Below are positions 1-11,731 of a DNA stretch of 30,691 nucleotides, one piece after another; position 1 is the stretch's first letter; each line of letters begins with the position of its first letter. The position numbers and the translations under genes are program-made. The stretch comes from Elysia marginata (Eukaryota; Mollusca; Gastropoda; Plakobranchidae). The notes below the pieces were generated by a model. It was not told where the DNA came from. It ran no database searches and saw only the letters and a program-made list of their open reading frames with translations. The stretch covers positions 346,960 through 377,650 of the forward strand of contig BMAT01003775.1 of assembly GCA_019649035.1 (NCBI GenBank), in the 5' to 3' direction.

Positions 1-1083
1 CTGTGTCTCCGATCTAATGGCAATCTTTTTAACTCTGTGGTCAACTGTGTGTCTGTTGAGCAATTAGGGTCTCCTGCTACTGATGTCCTATCTGAGTGTA
101 AAAGTTTTGCCCTCTTCCTCTTTGTTGGTGTTCGCACTAATTGTGTAGTCTTTCGTGGATTTATGATCTTCTGTAAGATGATAGGCTGACCTGATGTTTT
201 GCACACTACTCTTTGTTTATTTGGGTCAGTATTTAACTTTCTTCTTACTAATTGTGTTAAGAGCTGCTCTTCTTCTTTAGACAAAGGTGTGTCTGGTGAA
301 AGGCTGAGTGACCAACTAAAGTAATCTCTTTTTCTATCATTGGGGAGGTAGAGCTGTCTTTTGTTTGTCTGGATTTGGTTGGTGTCGATTTTGCTACTGG
401 GACTAACGAAGGAATGTATTTGCTGTTTGTGTTATCATTAAATTTATCCAAAGATGTTGTGGCAGTCTGTAATGTAGAAGTATCAATGGTGTGTGATGGA
501 TATGAACATGATGTGTCTGTTTCCATATCCTCTTCAAAAGGAAGTGAAATGCTTGGATGTTTTTGAAAATGAAAGTCACATGTTGTTTTACTGCTGGCAC
601 TAAGTCTTGATGTGTTCTCATCCTGTTCGGTGTGTTGCTCTGCTTCTGCCTCTGTTATCGACAAGTGGGGTGCCATTATGACGGGTGTCTCTGTCTTTTT
701 AATAATACATCCACTTAAGAATTTGCACCTGTGGCTGCATATTGTGCACATTGCAATCGCAATGTTATTCCTGAATGAACACCATTTGTCCTTGTTACAT
801 TTGTACACCTCTTTGGCGCTCGCTAACATAGAAGCACTGTTTGTTCGTCTCAAGTTTTTCACTCTCATGTAGCACTTCGAGCACAGATGCTTTGAAAAAA
901 ACAGTTTTCGCTTTCTGCATAAATGTCAATTTAAAAAATCAATAAAATGTCTGTTGCAACTTGGTCGCATCTGCGGGATCGGCTATTACTGTTTTGTAGT
1001 TTTTTGTTCACAAAGCACAAGTTCCCGCAAATGCGACAGAGTGAATTAACTGATTCTTTATGAAAGGCAATTGTATGTTCCAT
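1..1083 (-). pseudogene. Degraded RAG1-N-terminal-like (N-RAG type) zinc-binding gene or mobile-element remnant
   Basis: Reading leftwards from an ATG at 1083, the frame gives a short N-terminus with CRICG followed by ATDILLIF. It meets a TAA at 933-931 and continues in the same frame as IDIYAESE. A second frame from about 889 gives HLCSKCYMRV, then a Lys-Trp-Cys stretch with CTICSH, and stays open to a stop at 259-257. A third frame, open from 431 to the window edge, gives LYLPNDRKRDYFSW, LSKEEEQLLTQLVRRKL and the basic run PTKRKRAK. The order CxxC, hydrophobic-F-x-IDI, a C-x2-C(Y/W) pair and CxxCH matches the zinc-binding region before the RING of vertebrate RAG1, and the N-RAG elements I recall from Aplysia. 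One stop and two frame changes argue for a pseudogene. Sequencing errors or unseen introns could explain part of this. Nothing resembling the RAG1 catalytic core is visible. Function unknown. Confidence 0.55.
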
Positions 1084-1922
1084 AGTTTTTGCAATCTTTT
1101 TTTACTCTGTAAGAAAAAGAAAGAAAGAAATAACACACTAAATATTTTTAAACCGCATTGAAATTTACACCACAAAATCTTCAATACTCTTATTTTGAAG
1201 GCACACAATTTTCACTAACATTAATCGAGGCATTTTTTGGTAATTAAAAACTGAAATTAATGAGTGAAAATTGTAGCTTAAAACAGAAAATATTTCGTAG
1301 TAAAAATTTATCACTTGTAAAACTTACAGGAATGGAAATAGAAACACAGAAGTTTCACCGGGTTTTAAGCAAGGCTTGGACAGCAAATATGCAATGTAAA
1401 CGATGTTTGTACTAGCAGTAGTTTTGGAGATATTGTGGTGCAAAGATGCGGTATTTTCTATTTTATTTCATTTTGTTGGCCTGACCATTGCACCAATGCG
1501 AGCGCAATGCTATTATCGCCATGCATGGACCTGCCTGGCATCTGACAGATTTATTACCGCAGGTGCATTCACCTGCTGTAGTACAGTTTCAGTCGCTCAA
1601 GCCCATTCTAGCTCAGAGCGCTCTCCAGCCTCCTGGTCAGAACTAAATTGCAGAAAAATCAGCAAAATACGACGCCGTATGCAAAGCATCTGCTCGTCTT
1701 AGCCCAAGAAAATTTTAAGAAAGTTTAACTTAGATTTCTTATTCCCAAAAGGAGATGCATACCGCCCCGAGCTTTTTTCTACCTTGAGGCTGTTGCTTGT
1801 TTTTGTTCTTTTATCTTTATTATATAATTTGATTTTGGCAGGTTTCAAGTTAATTGAAGACCACCACTCCTGACTGGCTGTGAAAGAGCTTGACCGTGAC
1901 TAAGATAACCTGAAACATTACA
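1084..1922. other. Intergenic region between divergent RAG1-like relic and BRK1; probable BRK1 promoter and 5' UTR
   Basis: No coding sequence that I can support. The part from about 1480 to 1700 is richer in G+C and contains several CpG dinucleotides, unlike the AT-rich flanks, so it is a plausible promoter and first non-coding exon for BRK1. An acceptor-like TTTTGGCAG ends at 1841, which would fit a 5' UTR exon running to the ATG at 1923. No TATA box stands out. A 99-codon open frame at 1403-1702 shows no domain and no spliced partner. Confidence 0.35.
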
Positions 1923-2037
1923 ATGTCGACACAACCAGCACACCAAAGGCCAATACAGCAGGATTGGGGCCATAGAGAGTACATTGAAGTTATCACAGGG
2001 AGCATAAAAAAAATCACAGACTTCCTCAACTCATTTG
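1923..2037 (+). CDS. BRK1: BRK1 exon 1 (coding part)
   Basis: Encodes residues 1-38, including the invariant [13 protein letters not shown] block and the DFLNSF helix. It ends one base into the Asp codon; the donor is GTAAGC at 2038. Any upstream non-coding exon is not defined. Confidence 0.95.
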
Positions 2038-5000
2038 GTAAGCGTAGCTAGCAAGAAATTAGATATTTAAGTTTTAAGTTGAAGAATAAAAGTTCAGTGT
2101 AAAAATTATTTTCCAGAATTAGGGACTGGAAAGCTGAAAGATGAGTATGCTATATTTTTATCTAAATTTTCAATTTTTATAACCTACCAAGGTGCTAGGT
2201 TATTCAATAAGAATACAGAAATGCCTGCTCAGTCGAACTTGATGGTCGGGACCACTTAATATGTTTTGCTTTCTTTGGTTCTCATGGGCAGGAGATACAA
2301 ACTCATGGGCAGGAGATAGTTGTTGACTGAGCTCAGTTAGGAGCCACCTATCTATACAGTATACACCCCCTTCTCTTACCAGCACCTGCTTCATGCAATT
2401 ATTGTGATATAGATTAGATGTCAGTGGTCACAAAAAAGCCAAAGCAAAATAAAAGTTTGTGCTGAAAAGGAAGTGTTCAAATCTACTAATCTACTATAGC
2501 GAATACTTTTTAAGCAGGTTTTAACTTTAGTGGTCTCAATAAGACTATCAGAATGTATTTTTTTAAATCTTTTTCCATGAGGTCTCTTTAACTCCATAGA
2601 AATAGAAAATATAGAGAGAAAAAATTAAAATTTAATGTTAAGGGACTGAAAAGAAACTGTCTATCATTACCTTTTGTTATAAAAAAAAAAGGTTTTAAAG
2701 AGGGCAGGTTCAGACAAAGTTGACTGTATTTCATCTGAACAGAATGTTGTAAATTCTTGTCTAGAGGCAAAATGCAATCGTGCACAACTTCTAACTACCT
2801 TGCAATTTTTTGCAAATTTTTTTTTTAACCTTTATGATCCTACTTCGGTCCCAATAGTACTAGTAGCACTACTTATAACATGGCATTGACACATGAAATA
2901 TATCCATCTTCTGCTATGTCTTTTGTTCTGTTTTATAAGTACACAGGGCATGAACCTTGAGATCAGTAAAATTTGTGCTGCATATAAGTTATAATCATAT
3001 CAGAAAACTGCTGTTTTCTTTTTTAGTTTGTTGAAATAAGTCAGCAATCCATCTACACAGTCATATAAATTGATGCTCTATCCTTTGGCATGAGATGGAT
3101 GTAGGCTATATCGAAATATGCATTCAATGTTAGCTTAGGGGAATTATATAAAATTTACTTTTTCTCTTTCAATTAGATACAAAGAGCGTTTATATTTTGT
3201 ATTTACACTTATCTTAGGCAGTAATCAATTTTTGTGTCAATTTTTGCAAATTTTATGTTGTTATGGTGGAATGTTATTGATTGAGTAAGTTAAATCACAA
3301 TTATTTTTATGTTAAGTGCCAATTAGCACTGCTTTTGTGGATTGCAAGGGCTATACAAACCCATCATTCTTCTTTTTTTACTATTATAAAATCAAGGAAA
3401 AATCATGATATGGCTTATAATGGTTTCATTCAACTTTTACTTTCAACAGACACATCATGTCGCTCAAGGCTAGCTACCCTCAACCAGAAACTGACAGAAC
3501 TGGAGAGGAGAGTTGAATATATAGAAGCCAGGGTAAGAATTGTCTGTTATGCTCTTTCTTAAGTCCAGGGTACCTTTATGATTTTTATTGCAATGCATAC
3601 AATAATCAAGGTCAAGTTGTTTTGTTGTTGTTTTTTTTTGCATCTGCAAAAACATCTTTACATTTTTTTTACACAGTAACTTGTAATTTGAATGTTTGAG
3701 AAATTTGAGATTAATAAATAGTTTGTAAATAAATAAAGGAAAAACAATACTGGTACAATATAAGAGTGAGAAAGTTTTCTGAAACAAAAAGTTGGAGTAA
3801 GATCTCCTTGGCTGTCTATTTACCTGTTCCTTTAATATCTAAAGACACATTATGTCTTGCGTCTTGAGTGAAAGAGTGATCTTGCAATTTTTACCTTTAA
3901 ATGTGTTTCTGTTTTGTGCAGGACATTTTTCTAAGTTTACAAATGTCAAAAATTTTGTAAAATTATCAGTATTTCATGGAAAAAATACAACTGAGAAAAA
4001 GAAGAAAAAAATATACCTTTAAATGGCGTTCTCAACAACAAAAATAAATAAAAGAAATTTTCTTCTTCCGATATTCACCCTGGATGCGAGATATACATGT
4101 ATTGTGACAAACCCTCTTTATAAATATCAGTTTATTAAATAAAAATTTGCTGGAATATTTCCAACGGGCCTACGCCCTGTTCATGCATTTAATTCCAGAT
4201 TGCAACAAACGAGCTGCCAACAGACAATCATTTAGTAGATGAGGTTCAGATAGAGTCTGAAAACTATGTATGACTTGAATGAAAGCCAGATTGGCTTGCT
4301 ACGGTAACTGGTTTTAGTTAAGGTGTGGTTGCTTTGTGCAAACTTTTTCATAACCTTTTTTTTCGACTAACCCTAATACTTTTTTGGCTTTCACTTCTCA
4401 CCTATGTGTGCTTAATGGAAGTTAATCCAAAAGAGCTTCCAGCCTGGTGGCCTCAAAATTTACAATCCTTATGCTTGGAGTTTTTTCCTTGTGTGTTTGC
4501 TTATATTTTCTTAGCCGTATAGTAACAGGAAAGCTAATTGTGAGAAAGAACATAATGCATTCTGCCTCCTTTTTTTTCTTACAATCAAAAAATATTCTAT
4601 TCGCATTTATAACTTTAAATGATTTGAAAGACATCCCTAACCTTTGCTTAATTTTTTAAAATAATCTGTCTAATATGTGACAGCTCTTTTTGTTGGGGAA
4701 AAATATCTAGATACTTTAGTTTTACTAAATATGAGGAACTAAAAAAATATTAGTCCACATTACTCATTGTCTCTGGAAGAGCATATATGGCATTGTTTTT
4801 ATTAATGTTGATCATAAAGTTCAAGTATGAAAAAGAAAGCAATATAAGCTCAAAAGTATTATTTTCACAACAAAATTAATACAAACTTGTGTAGTACAGT
4901 TTGGTTTTTGCTCTTTCTATATTTTGCTCTGAATGTTCATAGATATTCAACAACCACAATGCTTAAGGCCATATTTATATAAAAAGAAAACAAAATACAG

Positions 5001-6327
5001 TGGACCTCGGATCCAACGAACTTGTAGGAAAATATAAAGAGTTTGTTGAAGCCAAGGTTTGTTGAAAGCAAGGTCTCTTTAAAATAACCCAAAATGAACC
5101 AAAGAGGAATGTTCTACACTATGTATCAACCGTGAAACACTATTTAAAACTACCGGTACAAAGAATAGATTAGAACACAAATAGTGCTACAAGTTTTTGC
5201 AACGCTAGCCGATTTTTTTCTCTGATATATTCTAATCACCCTCTCTCTCTTTGATACTGTGAGTGTGAAAGCTATATCGCTGATAAAATGAAAAACATAC
5301 CAGGAATAGGCTAAAAAAGATAACCATTAGTTTTAGTTTCACTTCTAGTTTGTTGAAAACAAGGTTATTCTAAAATAGGTTCATTCTATGCAAGGAAATT
5401 TGTGAAGAGAAAAAAATCGTGATTTTATTTATGTTTGTTGAATGCAAGGGTTTGTTGAATCCAAGGCTGTTGGAGACAAGGTCCACTGTACAAGAATCAA
5501 GCAAATTTATGTTCATGTCTCTCACATAACCAAGGTAGATTTAACAGTAGCACTACACAAGAATATTGTTAATACGTCTTTATTATTCAGTCATGTCACC
5601 ATTTAAAACTGTGAAAACCAAAATTATATCAGCACAATGATTACAAAAATGATACTTTAGAATGTACTTTTTGTGGCATATCTTTCTCCTTTTTTTCTGT
5701 TTTTGTATTCACTCTGCAAGTCAGTTAAAATTAAAATTTGAAAAAATTTTGTGCATGTACCTCAGACTAAAAGGGCATGAAGGATTTCCCAATCCTATGA
5801 TTAACTGGCAAGTGTGTGAGTCATGTAAAATTTCATGCAAGAGAAGGTTTTTTTTACCTAGGTAAATATTTGCTGCCTCAGAAATTTGCATACGCTACAT
5901 TTAGAAATAAAGTAAACTGTTAGGTATGTATGGATCATGTTTTCAGCTTCACATTTTTGTATAAAATTTCCTACCAGTGTCTCAACACTGCTCATTAAAT
6001 TATAAGATTGTTTGCAAGTATATTCATATACAGGCACTATTGTTGACAGCTAACTCAAGCAAGAAGTGTAGTACTGTTTCAAGAACCACATAATTTTGTC
6101 CTGAAATATTTAAGTTATATGGTGTTAATTTGTTGACAGCCACAACAAAAACGTTTATGCTGTTTCTTTTATATGATATGAATCCTGCCTTGAATTTAAA
6201 TTTTAATTTAAAGTACTATGTACAAAAAAAGCATTATTAGGAGTCGAACTGAAGGCCTGGAACTTTATCAAGTGATTGATATTTATTTAGCAGTCCCAGA
6301 TTAGTTGTAGAGCAAATAATCTCTTGT

Positions 6328-6358
<31 letters not shown>

Positions 6359-8237
6359 CATATGTTGAAATCTATTCCAGTGCCTATTAAAGTTATGAAA
6401 AATAATGTTATTTTTTCATTATTTTCTGAAAAACTGGGAATAATTAACACTCAATTTCCCTGATAAAGTGAAGGAAAAATATCTGTCTTAAGATCTTTCA
6501 TAAAAATGGGGCTGAAGTACACACTAACCTGTTGCCTGGTTGAATTTCCTGTTTCCGGTCATCCTATAAAAAATTTGATGATTATTAGTGGATGGAAGAA
6601 TAAACGTCATTTAGATTCTTGATTGCAATAATTATAGAAAATGTATCTTTTATCAGGCTTTACATCAGCAGTGTACTACTCCTTATTTCTTGCTCGATTT
6701 TGTGTTATAAGTAATGAAAATGCTTTGGGAAACTTGATAAAGCCTCAGTGGCTCTGTAGAACTGCAAAGAATTTACATATTATTGCAAACATCCTGTCAA
6801 TGCAATGCTCAAATAAATAGTTTTTTCAATAATCAACATCTGGAAACTTTTTGAAGATATACATATTTTTCTATACTTCGTTAAAACATCACAACAAAAC
6901 CTCATAGTCTAAACTTGACTTCTGAAATCACACATCACTTTTATTGTGCCTACCCTCTCAAAATAAAACTCAATTTGAACTTTTTTTTTTTCAGAATAGC
7001 AAATGAATGTATATATTCTTATTTAATTGTATGGAATTCTCTGCACTATTAGTCATTTCAATTAACATATCATAAATTGCTTTTGGCGCTGATAATTTGA
7101 GTATGCTTTTACCTATTCTGGTAAACCCTTATAATTATTTGTCTGTGATTTTGTAGTTTATTGAAAAAGAAATTCACACCTTATTTAATCTTTTTGGATG
7201 AGTACAGAGAGTGCATTTTGTTTAAAATTTTTGGCTTGACCTTCTCTTTTTTTTTAATCATTAGTGAGTTTATTTTTGCTTTTCTCTAAATTTTCTCTCC
7301 TTAAAATCTTTTTTTTTTTTTTTATGTTAAACTATATTGCCTTAAAAATGTTTTTGCTTCACCCATTTCTTTGAATATTTTTTTTATCATGTTTAATCCT
7401 GGAAAGTTTTGATTCTTAATGGAATTACTCATATTTTGCTACACTCCTGCTTTAACTATTTTTTCTTATCTTCAGGCAAAAGGAAAGTTTTCAATTGTTA
7501 TATTTTTGTGGTCATTGTTTTGGCTTTTTGAAAATACGCTTTAATATTTCATATATACATTTTTACAATCCTCTTAATGTTTGCACAGTGAAAAAGTATA
7601 CTGTTTTCATTTTTTTGTTTCTGAAAAAAAAAAGAGTGTCTTTTCTTTCTTTCCTTCACTTATAAAAGACTTATATAAATACATAAAGAGTAGGGCTTAT
7701 GTTGCCAATTTTTATACTGCTCGGGCCATAGCTTTCTGTCTACAGCACTGAACACAAGCTGATTCTTCAAGAGCCTTCAATAAATTATTACCATCCACAG
7801 TTTCAAGTCACTGCACAATAGTTATAACTTAGGCACAACACTCAGACTGTGTTGTTACTCAACCTTTCTAGCAAAACTTTCCTCGGTGTAGGGAATCACA
7901 TTTTGAATGTAAGAACGATGGGCACTTTAGTGTTGTAGCCAGTATTTTAAGCCTTTGATTTTATCACCGAAGCCAAGTGCCTGCAGCTTAGAAATGTAAT
8001 GCTGTTTAAAAAAAAATACTGCTATAGTGAATAACATAGTAAGGTAAATAGAGTTTCCAGATATCATTTATTTAACATTGGTAATGTCATACTTTAAATA
8101 TATAGTTACATTTTCATTGTCAAGGGTATATAAAGGGAAATTATTATAGCTGATAAATTTCATTTCAAATTTTTACTAACCCTCTTTATATGACATTTTT
8201 CTCTTTTTGATAGGTCGTGAAAGGAGAGTCTTTGTGA
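1923..8237 (+). CDS. BRK1: BRK1 (BRICK1/HSPC300), WAVE complex subunit; complete three-exon gene
   Basis: Exons 1923-2037, 3450-3532 and 8214-8237 join in phase to a 73-residue protein (human BRK1 has 75). Diagnostic stretches are [21 protein letters not shown] (exon 1, residues 18-38), [13 protein letters not shown] and [10 protein letters not shown] (exon 2), and a short KGESL end. All donors are GT and all acceptors AG. BRK1 is a small alpha-helical, coiled-coil-forming protein of the pentameric WAVE regulatory complex (WAVE, ABI, NAP1, SRA1/CYFIP, BRK1), which links Rac to Arp2/3-driven actin branching in the cytoplasm and at the leading edge. The start was chosen because it gives the family's expected length before the conserved [12 protein letters not shown] block and has an A at -3. 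The C-terminus is two residues shorter than human, and the N-terminus differs, as is usual. Introns are 1412 and 4681 bp. Confidence 0.96.
2230..2726. mobile_element. Possible pogo/Tigger-like MITE in BRK1 intron 1
   Basis: The left end CAGTCGAACTTGATGGTC at 2230 and the reverse complement of the right end, CAGTCAACTTTGTCTGAACC (ending 2726), look like diverged terminal inverted repeats of the pogo/Tigger type. A TA follows the right end (2727-2728), but CT, not TA, precedes the left end, so the target duplication is not intact. No coding capacity. It also contains the short tandem repeat at 2281-2318. Confidence 0.35.
2281..2318. repeat. Short tandem repeat, 2 copies of a 21-bp period
   Basis: The 17-bp word CTCATGGGCAGGAGATA occurs at 2281-2297 and again, identical, at 2302-2318. 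Confidence 0.85.
3450..3532 (+). CDS. BRK1: BRK1 exon 2
   Basis: Encodes residues 39-66 (first codon split with exon 1). Contains [12 protein letters not shown] and [10 protein letters not shown], the most conserved coiled-coil half of BRK1. Acceptor CAACAG ends at 3449; donor GTAAGA starts at 3533. Confidence 0.96.
4998..5488. mobile_element. Non-autonomous pogo/Tigger-like MITE, TA-flanked
   Basis: The left end begins CAGTGGACCTCGG, and the reverse complement of the right end begins CAGTGGACCTTGT. Both ends are flanked by TA (4996-4997 and 5489-5490), the target duplication expected for Tc1/mariner/pogo transposition. The element is 491 bp with no transposase. Inside each end there are repeated copies of a 16-bp motif GTTTGTTGAANNCAAG: two back to back at 5041-5072, one at 5348-5363, two at 5433-5465. 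These look like subterminal transposase-binding repeats. Confidence 0.85.
6332..6357. repeat. AT dinucleotide microsatellite
   Basis: About 13 uninterrupted AT units in BRK1 intron 2. Confidence 0.9.
8214..8237 (+). CDS. BRK1: BRK1 exon 3 (terminal coding exon)
   Basis: Encodes VVKGESL and TGA, the counterpart of the short C-terminal TKGETLT of vertebrate BRK1. The acceptor TTTTTGATAG ends at 8213. The phase matches the AGG that ends exon 2. The very short exon sits 4.7 kb from exon 2, but the residue match is convincing. Confidence 0.9.
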   Translation, partial: VVKGESL

Positions 8238-9600
8238 TTTGGATGGGTTTATGAGAGTCTAAAACGACTCAATCTGAAGGAAATGGTCCCAACAATGAAT
8301 CTGGTCTTTGGAGTTGGTCGAAAACTTTGAAGGCAAAATAAAATAAGGTTGCATCTCATTCTGTAAAATGAGAACTTTTATCAGATTTTCATAACATTGA
8401 GATAATTTTGTACAAGCAATTGTGCAGTCTGCTTATGTTATTCTTTTCTTGCCACCAAATTGGCCAGTCTATTCACTTTAAACTCAAACTCAGAGGCAAT
8501 AGAAATTTTTAAAAAATTAAAGCTTATTTCGTTTATGTTGAATAAAAAGTTTTTCACACTGCAGCATTTTTATCAATCAGTTCTCTTCTTTCAAATAAAG
8601 AGTGCAAAAGTTGTATCCACATAATGAAAGATGAAAACATTTGTACATATGAATATCTTTTTTGTGTGTTGTTAATATTTTTTCATTTGTTCTTACAAGA
8701 TTATAGTGACCATGTTTTTTTGATGAAATGTTGGACGTTTATGTCATACAACTGAACACCTTGCAGTTATTGCCGGCAAAGCAAAATTATCAAGAAAAAT
8801 TGAATATCTGATCTTGTTTTGGCACCAATTATTTAAAGCTAGTCTGCTTTGTGAACACCTTTGTCAGATGTTCAATCACTATGTCTTAATGACAAAATTT
8901 GTGCATTCTTGCCTGATGAATCAAAAGTATTTTATGGCAACTATGTATATTCTTAATTTGGTAAATAAGAAAAAAAATTCTAAAAAACTTGAGTTATTGG
9001 ATCATCGTATTTACATAGATGGTTAGCCAGCAGCAATGATTGAGAATAAGATGTGGATGGTCTTAGGCACAATAGATCTAATATCAGAAACATGTATTTT
9101 AAGCAAGAATGTATCAATTTTTTGTATATATTAATACAGGTCTTTTGCATGTGTTAAAAATACATGTGGTCTTCTCGCGCTATTTTTGGGAACGTAAAAG
9201 CTACAGCTAAGAGTCACATTACTTTGATGCTTTGTTCTTGCTGATTTCCGTTGTTTTGAAAGCTGAGTTATTTTCAGATATGATCAAATCATTTTTTTTA
9301 TCTACTTGAAGGTATTGAGGTGTTTTCAGAAATCTTGGAGTTGAAATGTTTTATGACTAAGAGTATCAACATGTATCAAAATTATAGCTTTTGACTTCTC
9401 TTATAGATGGAAAGCATTTGCAATGTTATTCTCCCCCCAAAAAGGCTTGCCAGTAATTTTGATGTTTATGTATTGGCCACATAAATGTTATAAGGCTAAT
9501 GAACTCTTACTTTTTGGGAAAAAACTAAGAAATAAAACTTTTTTGAATTACTTAATAGACCTTTTTTTACTTAGGAATTTCAAATAAAAAGAACACAACA
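8238..9600 (+). other. BRK1: BRK1 3' UTR and flank, non-coding
   Basis: No coding sequence that I can support. Candidate polyadenylation hexamers AATAAA lie at 8337-8342, 8541-8546 and 8594-8599, with further copies near 9530 and 9583. A 70-codon open frame at 8814-9026 has no recognisable domain. Confidence 0.5.
8337..8342 (+). terminator. Candidate polyadenylation signal for BRK1
   Basis: First AATAAA after the BRK1 stop codon, about 100 bases downstream. Later copies at 8541 and 8594 are equally possible, so the site actually used cannot be told from sequence. Confidence 0.35.
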
Positions 9601-11445
9601 CAATTTGTTTTCACTATTTTTCTTTTATTGACACTAAATATTATTGCTACAGTTAATTTTTTTCCTTAATCAAATGCTTCTCAGTTTAGACCAATGAAAA
9701 GTGGCAATACAATGAAAGAAACATATCACTAACTCAATTACTTTTTTTTATCATGCAGTGAAAGTAGAGAAACATAACAATGCAAGGATCAATTTGCTGT
9801 AAAAGTGTAATACAACTACATTGTTTTCTTAAAACCTATTACTAAGTACAAACCCAAGTGGAAAAGGACTCTCCAAACAAAAGTCTTGTTTGCTTCCATT
9901 TTGATTATGATTGTTTGGTTGGAAAAAGAATGATACATGTAATCTTAATCAACATTTCTAAGCTTGATATACAAAAATAAATTTATGACAAGGTTTCATA
10001 AAGACACTGATTGATCTGTGCACATGGATCATTTAAAGTAAGATGTACATAATATTTTGATTGATTCCCATGTGAAAAAACACTTAAAACAAACATTTCA
10101 AGCAATAACCTTTTTTTTCACTAAAGGGGTATGCATAGGTGATCACTGTACGTTATAAAATCTTTTAAAAGTCAACAAGTTTTAACTGAATGCAGTAAAT
10201 AAATAAACTGGTATAAAACAATCATCTTGGAATGTTATCACAGATAAGAAAGGTTACATTTATTTTAAAAAAAAAGCAAAAAAAAAACAAAACAAAGGAA
10301 AACAAAGAAGCAAAAAACTTTGAATTTAGTACTTACACATAATTTTGAAAATATTTTACACAAAAATTTATAAAATTCAGCTAAAGATAATATTAACAGC
10401 AATGTGGAGTAAGTTATCACAGGACATATTTCAGTATTTCACCTCTCCCCTATGTTTGCAGAGCATAGATTTTTCTCATCCATACTCTGTTATTTGATTT
10501 TGAACAATGCAAATGAGTTCCATTGTTCTTCACAATCAAGATATGATGCACATTTGAAGTGAGATGTATGCAGTGCTCAATGTTGTTAAATATTCAGTAT
10601 TTGTATAATTTGAGTTTTCACAGAATGATTAAAAATATAGTAATAAGCTCTAAAAACTCTAGGACAGACAATAAGGACACACACATAAAAAAAACTGCTT
10701 CATTGAAGAGGCCACATCCTGTATGAATGCTATTCTTTCATATAAATTTGAAGGCACTTTGAAAATTCAACTGGTTTTCTTTTTGTTATGAAATGAAGGC
10801 AAAATATAAAATTAAAAAAATGACCTGAAGCTGTAAAATTTCAATTTCAAACCAATAATCTATGAGCACTTAATATTTATCAGTTTTATACCAATTATAT
10901 CTTCTGATTTTTTTCAATGCTAATTTTTTTATTTTTTGTTTTTTTTGTATAAAAATGTTTGTTTATTATGAATTATAATTGTTGTTAGTATGCTATGAAT
11001 ATGAACTAAGATCAGATCCCATGAGTGGCAAAAAAAATTACTGAAGAAAAATATTTGAAAAGGGAGAGGAGTCAGCAGAAGTAAAAATTTATATATTGAG
11101 AAGGCGGAATTGACACTTTACCTTCCAGTCTTATGTGCATAGATATGGAACATTGCATGAACAAAAGTGCTTTTGGTATAATTAAACTAAAAAAGAATTT
11201 TGTGTAACAAGATGATTGTTTTAAAAAGAAAATAAAGTCTTGGTTGCTATTTTTACTTAGCTTTATCCATATATTTAGTCAAACACCTCAAAGCACACTA
11301 ATTCTACGTTTATTTAAAATAATTTAGATTAATAAAAGAGCTCTTTCTTTCAAGTGAGTCCTTTTAAAGAGAAATTGTAATTGTATGTGTTTAGGAAAAA
11401 AATACATGCATAACTATAATCAATCTCTGAAAATAATATGTCAAT
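9601..11445 (-). other. AT-rich region between convergent genes, possibly the 3' UTR of the FN3-thioredoxin gene
   Basis: No coding sequence on either strand. Minus-strand AATAAA (plus-strand TTTATT) occurs at 9624-9629, 10259-10264, 10972-10977 and 11309-11314; any of these could end the transcript of the minus-strand gene whose stop is at 12133. The A-rich stretch at 10265-10318 is low complexity. Confidence 0.35.
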
Positions 11446-11731
11446 NNNNNNNNNNNNNNNNNNNNNNNNNNNNNNNNNNNNNNNNNNNNNNNNNNNNNNN
11501 NNNNNNNNNNNNNNNNNNNNNNNNNNNNNNNNNNNNNNNNNNNNNNNNNNNNNNNNNNNNNNNNNNNNNNNNNNNNNNNNNNNNNNNNNNNNNNNNNNNN
11601 NNNNNNNNNNNNNNNNNNNNNNNNNNNNNNNNNNNNNNNNNNNNNNNNNNNNNNNNNNNNNNNNNNNNNNNNNNNNNNNNNNNNNNNNNNNNNNNNNNNN
11701 NNNNNNNNNNNNNNNNNNNNNNNNNNNNNNN
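11446..11731. other. Assembly gap (286 N)
   Basis: Run of undetermined bases. The size is not a round default number, so it may be an estimated gap length. Any open frame across it is an artefact. Confidence 0.99.

Larger units (their letters stand above)
3533..8213 (+). other. BRK1 intron 2 (4.7 kb), non-coding
   Basis: AT-rich intron. Apart from the MITE at 4998-5488 and the AT microsatellite near 6332, I see no gene, RNA gene or other clear element in it. Long T-runs (for example near 7307-7322) are common. The short open frames here lack domains and have composition typical of AT-rich non-coding DNA. Confidence 0.8.

Noticed and set aside
1403..1702. 99-codon plus-strand open frame before BRK1
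   Set aside because: No domain or splice partner. The region is better explained as BRK1 promoter and 5' UTR.
6238..6320. tRNA-derived SINE or tRNA on the minus strand (B-box-like AGTTCGACTCC)
   Set aside because: No convincing A box at the right distance, no cloverleaf that I could fold and no second copy in the window.
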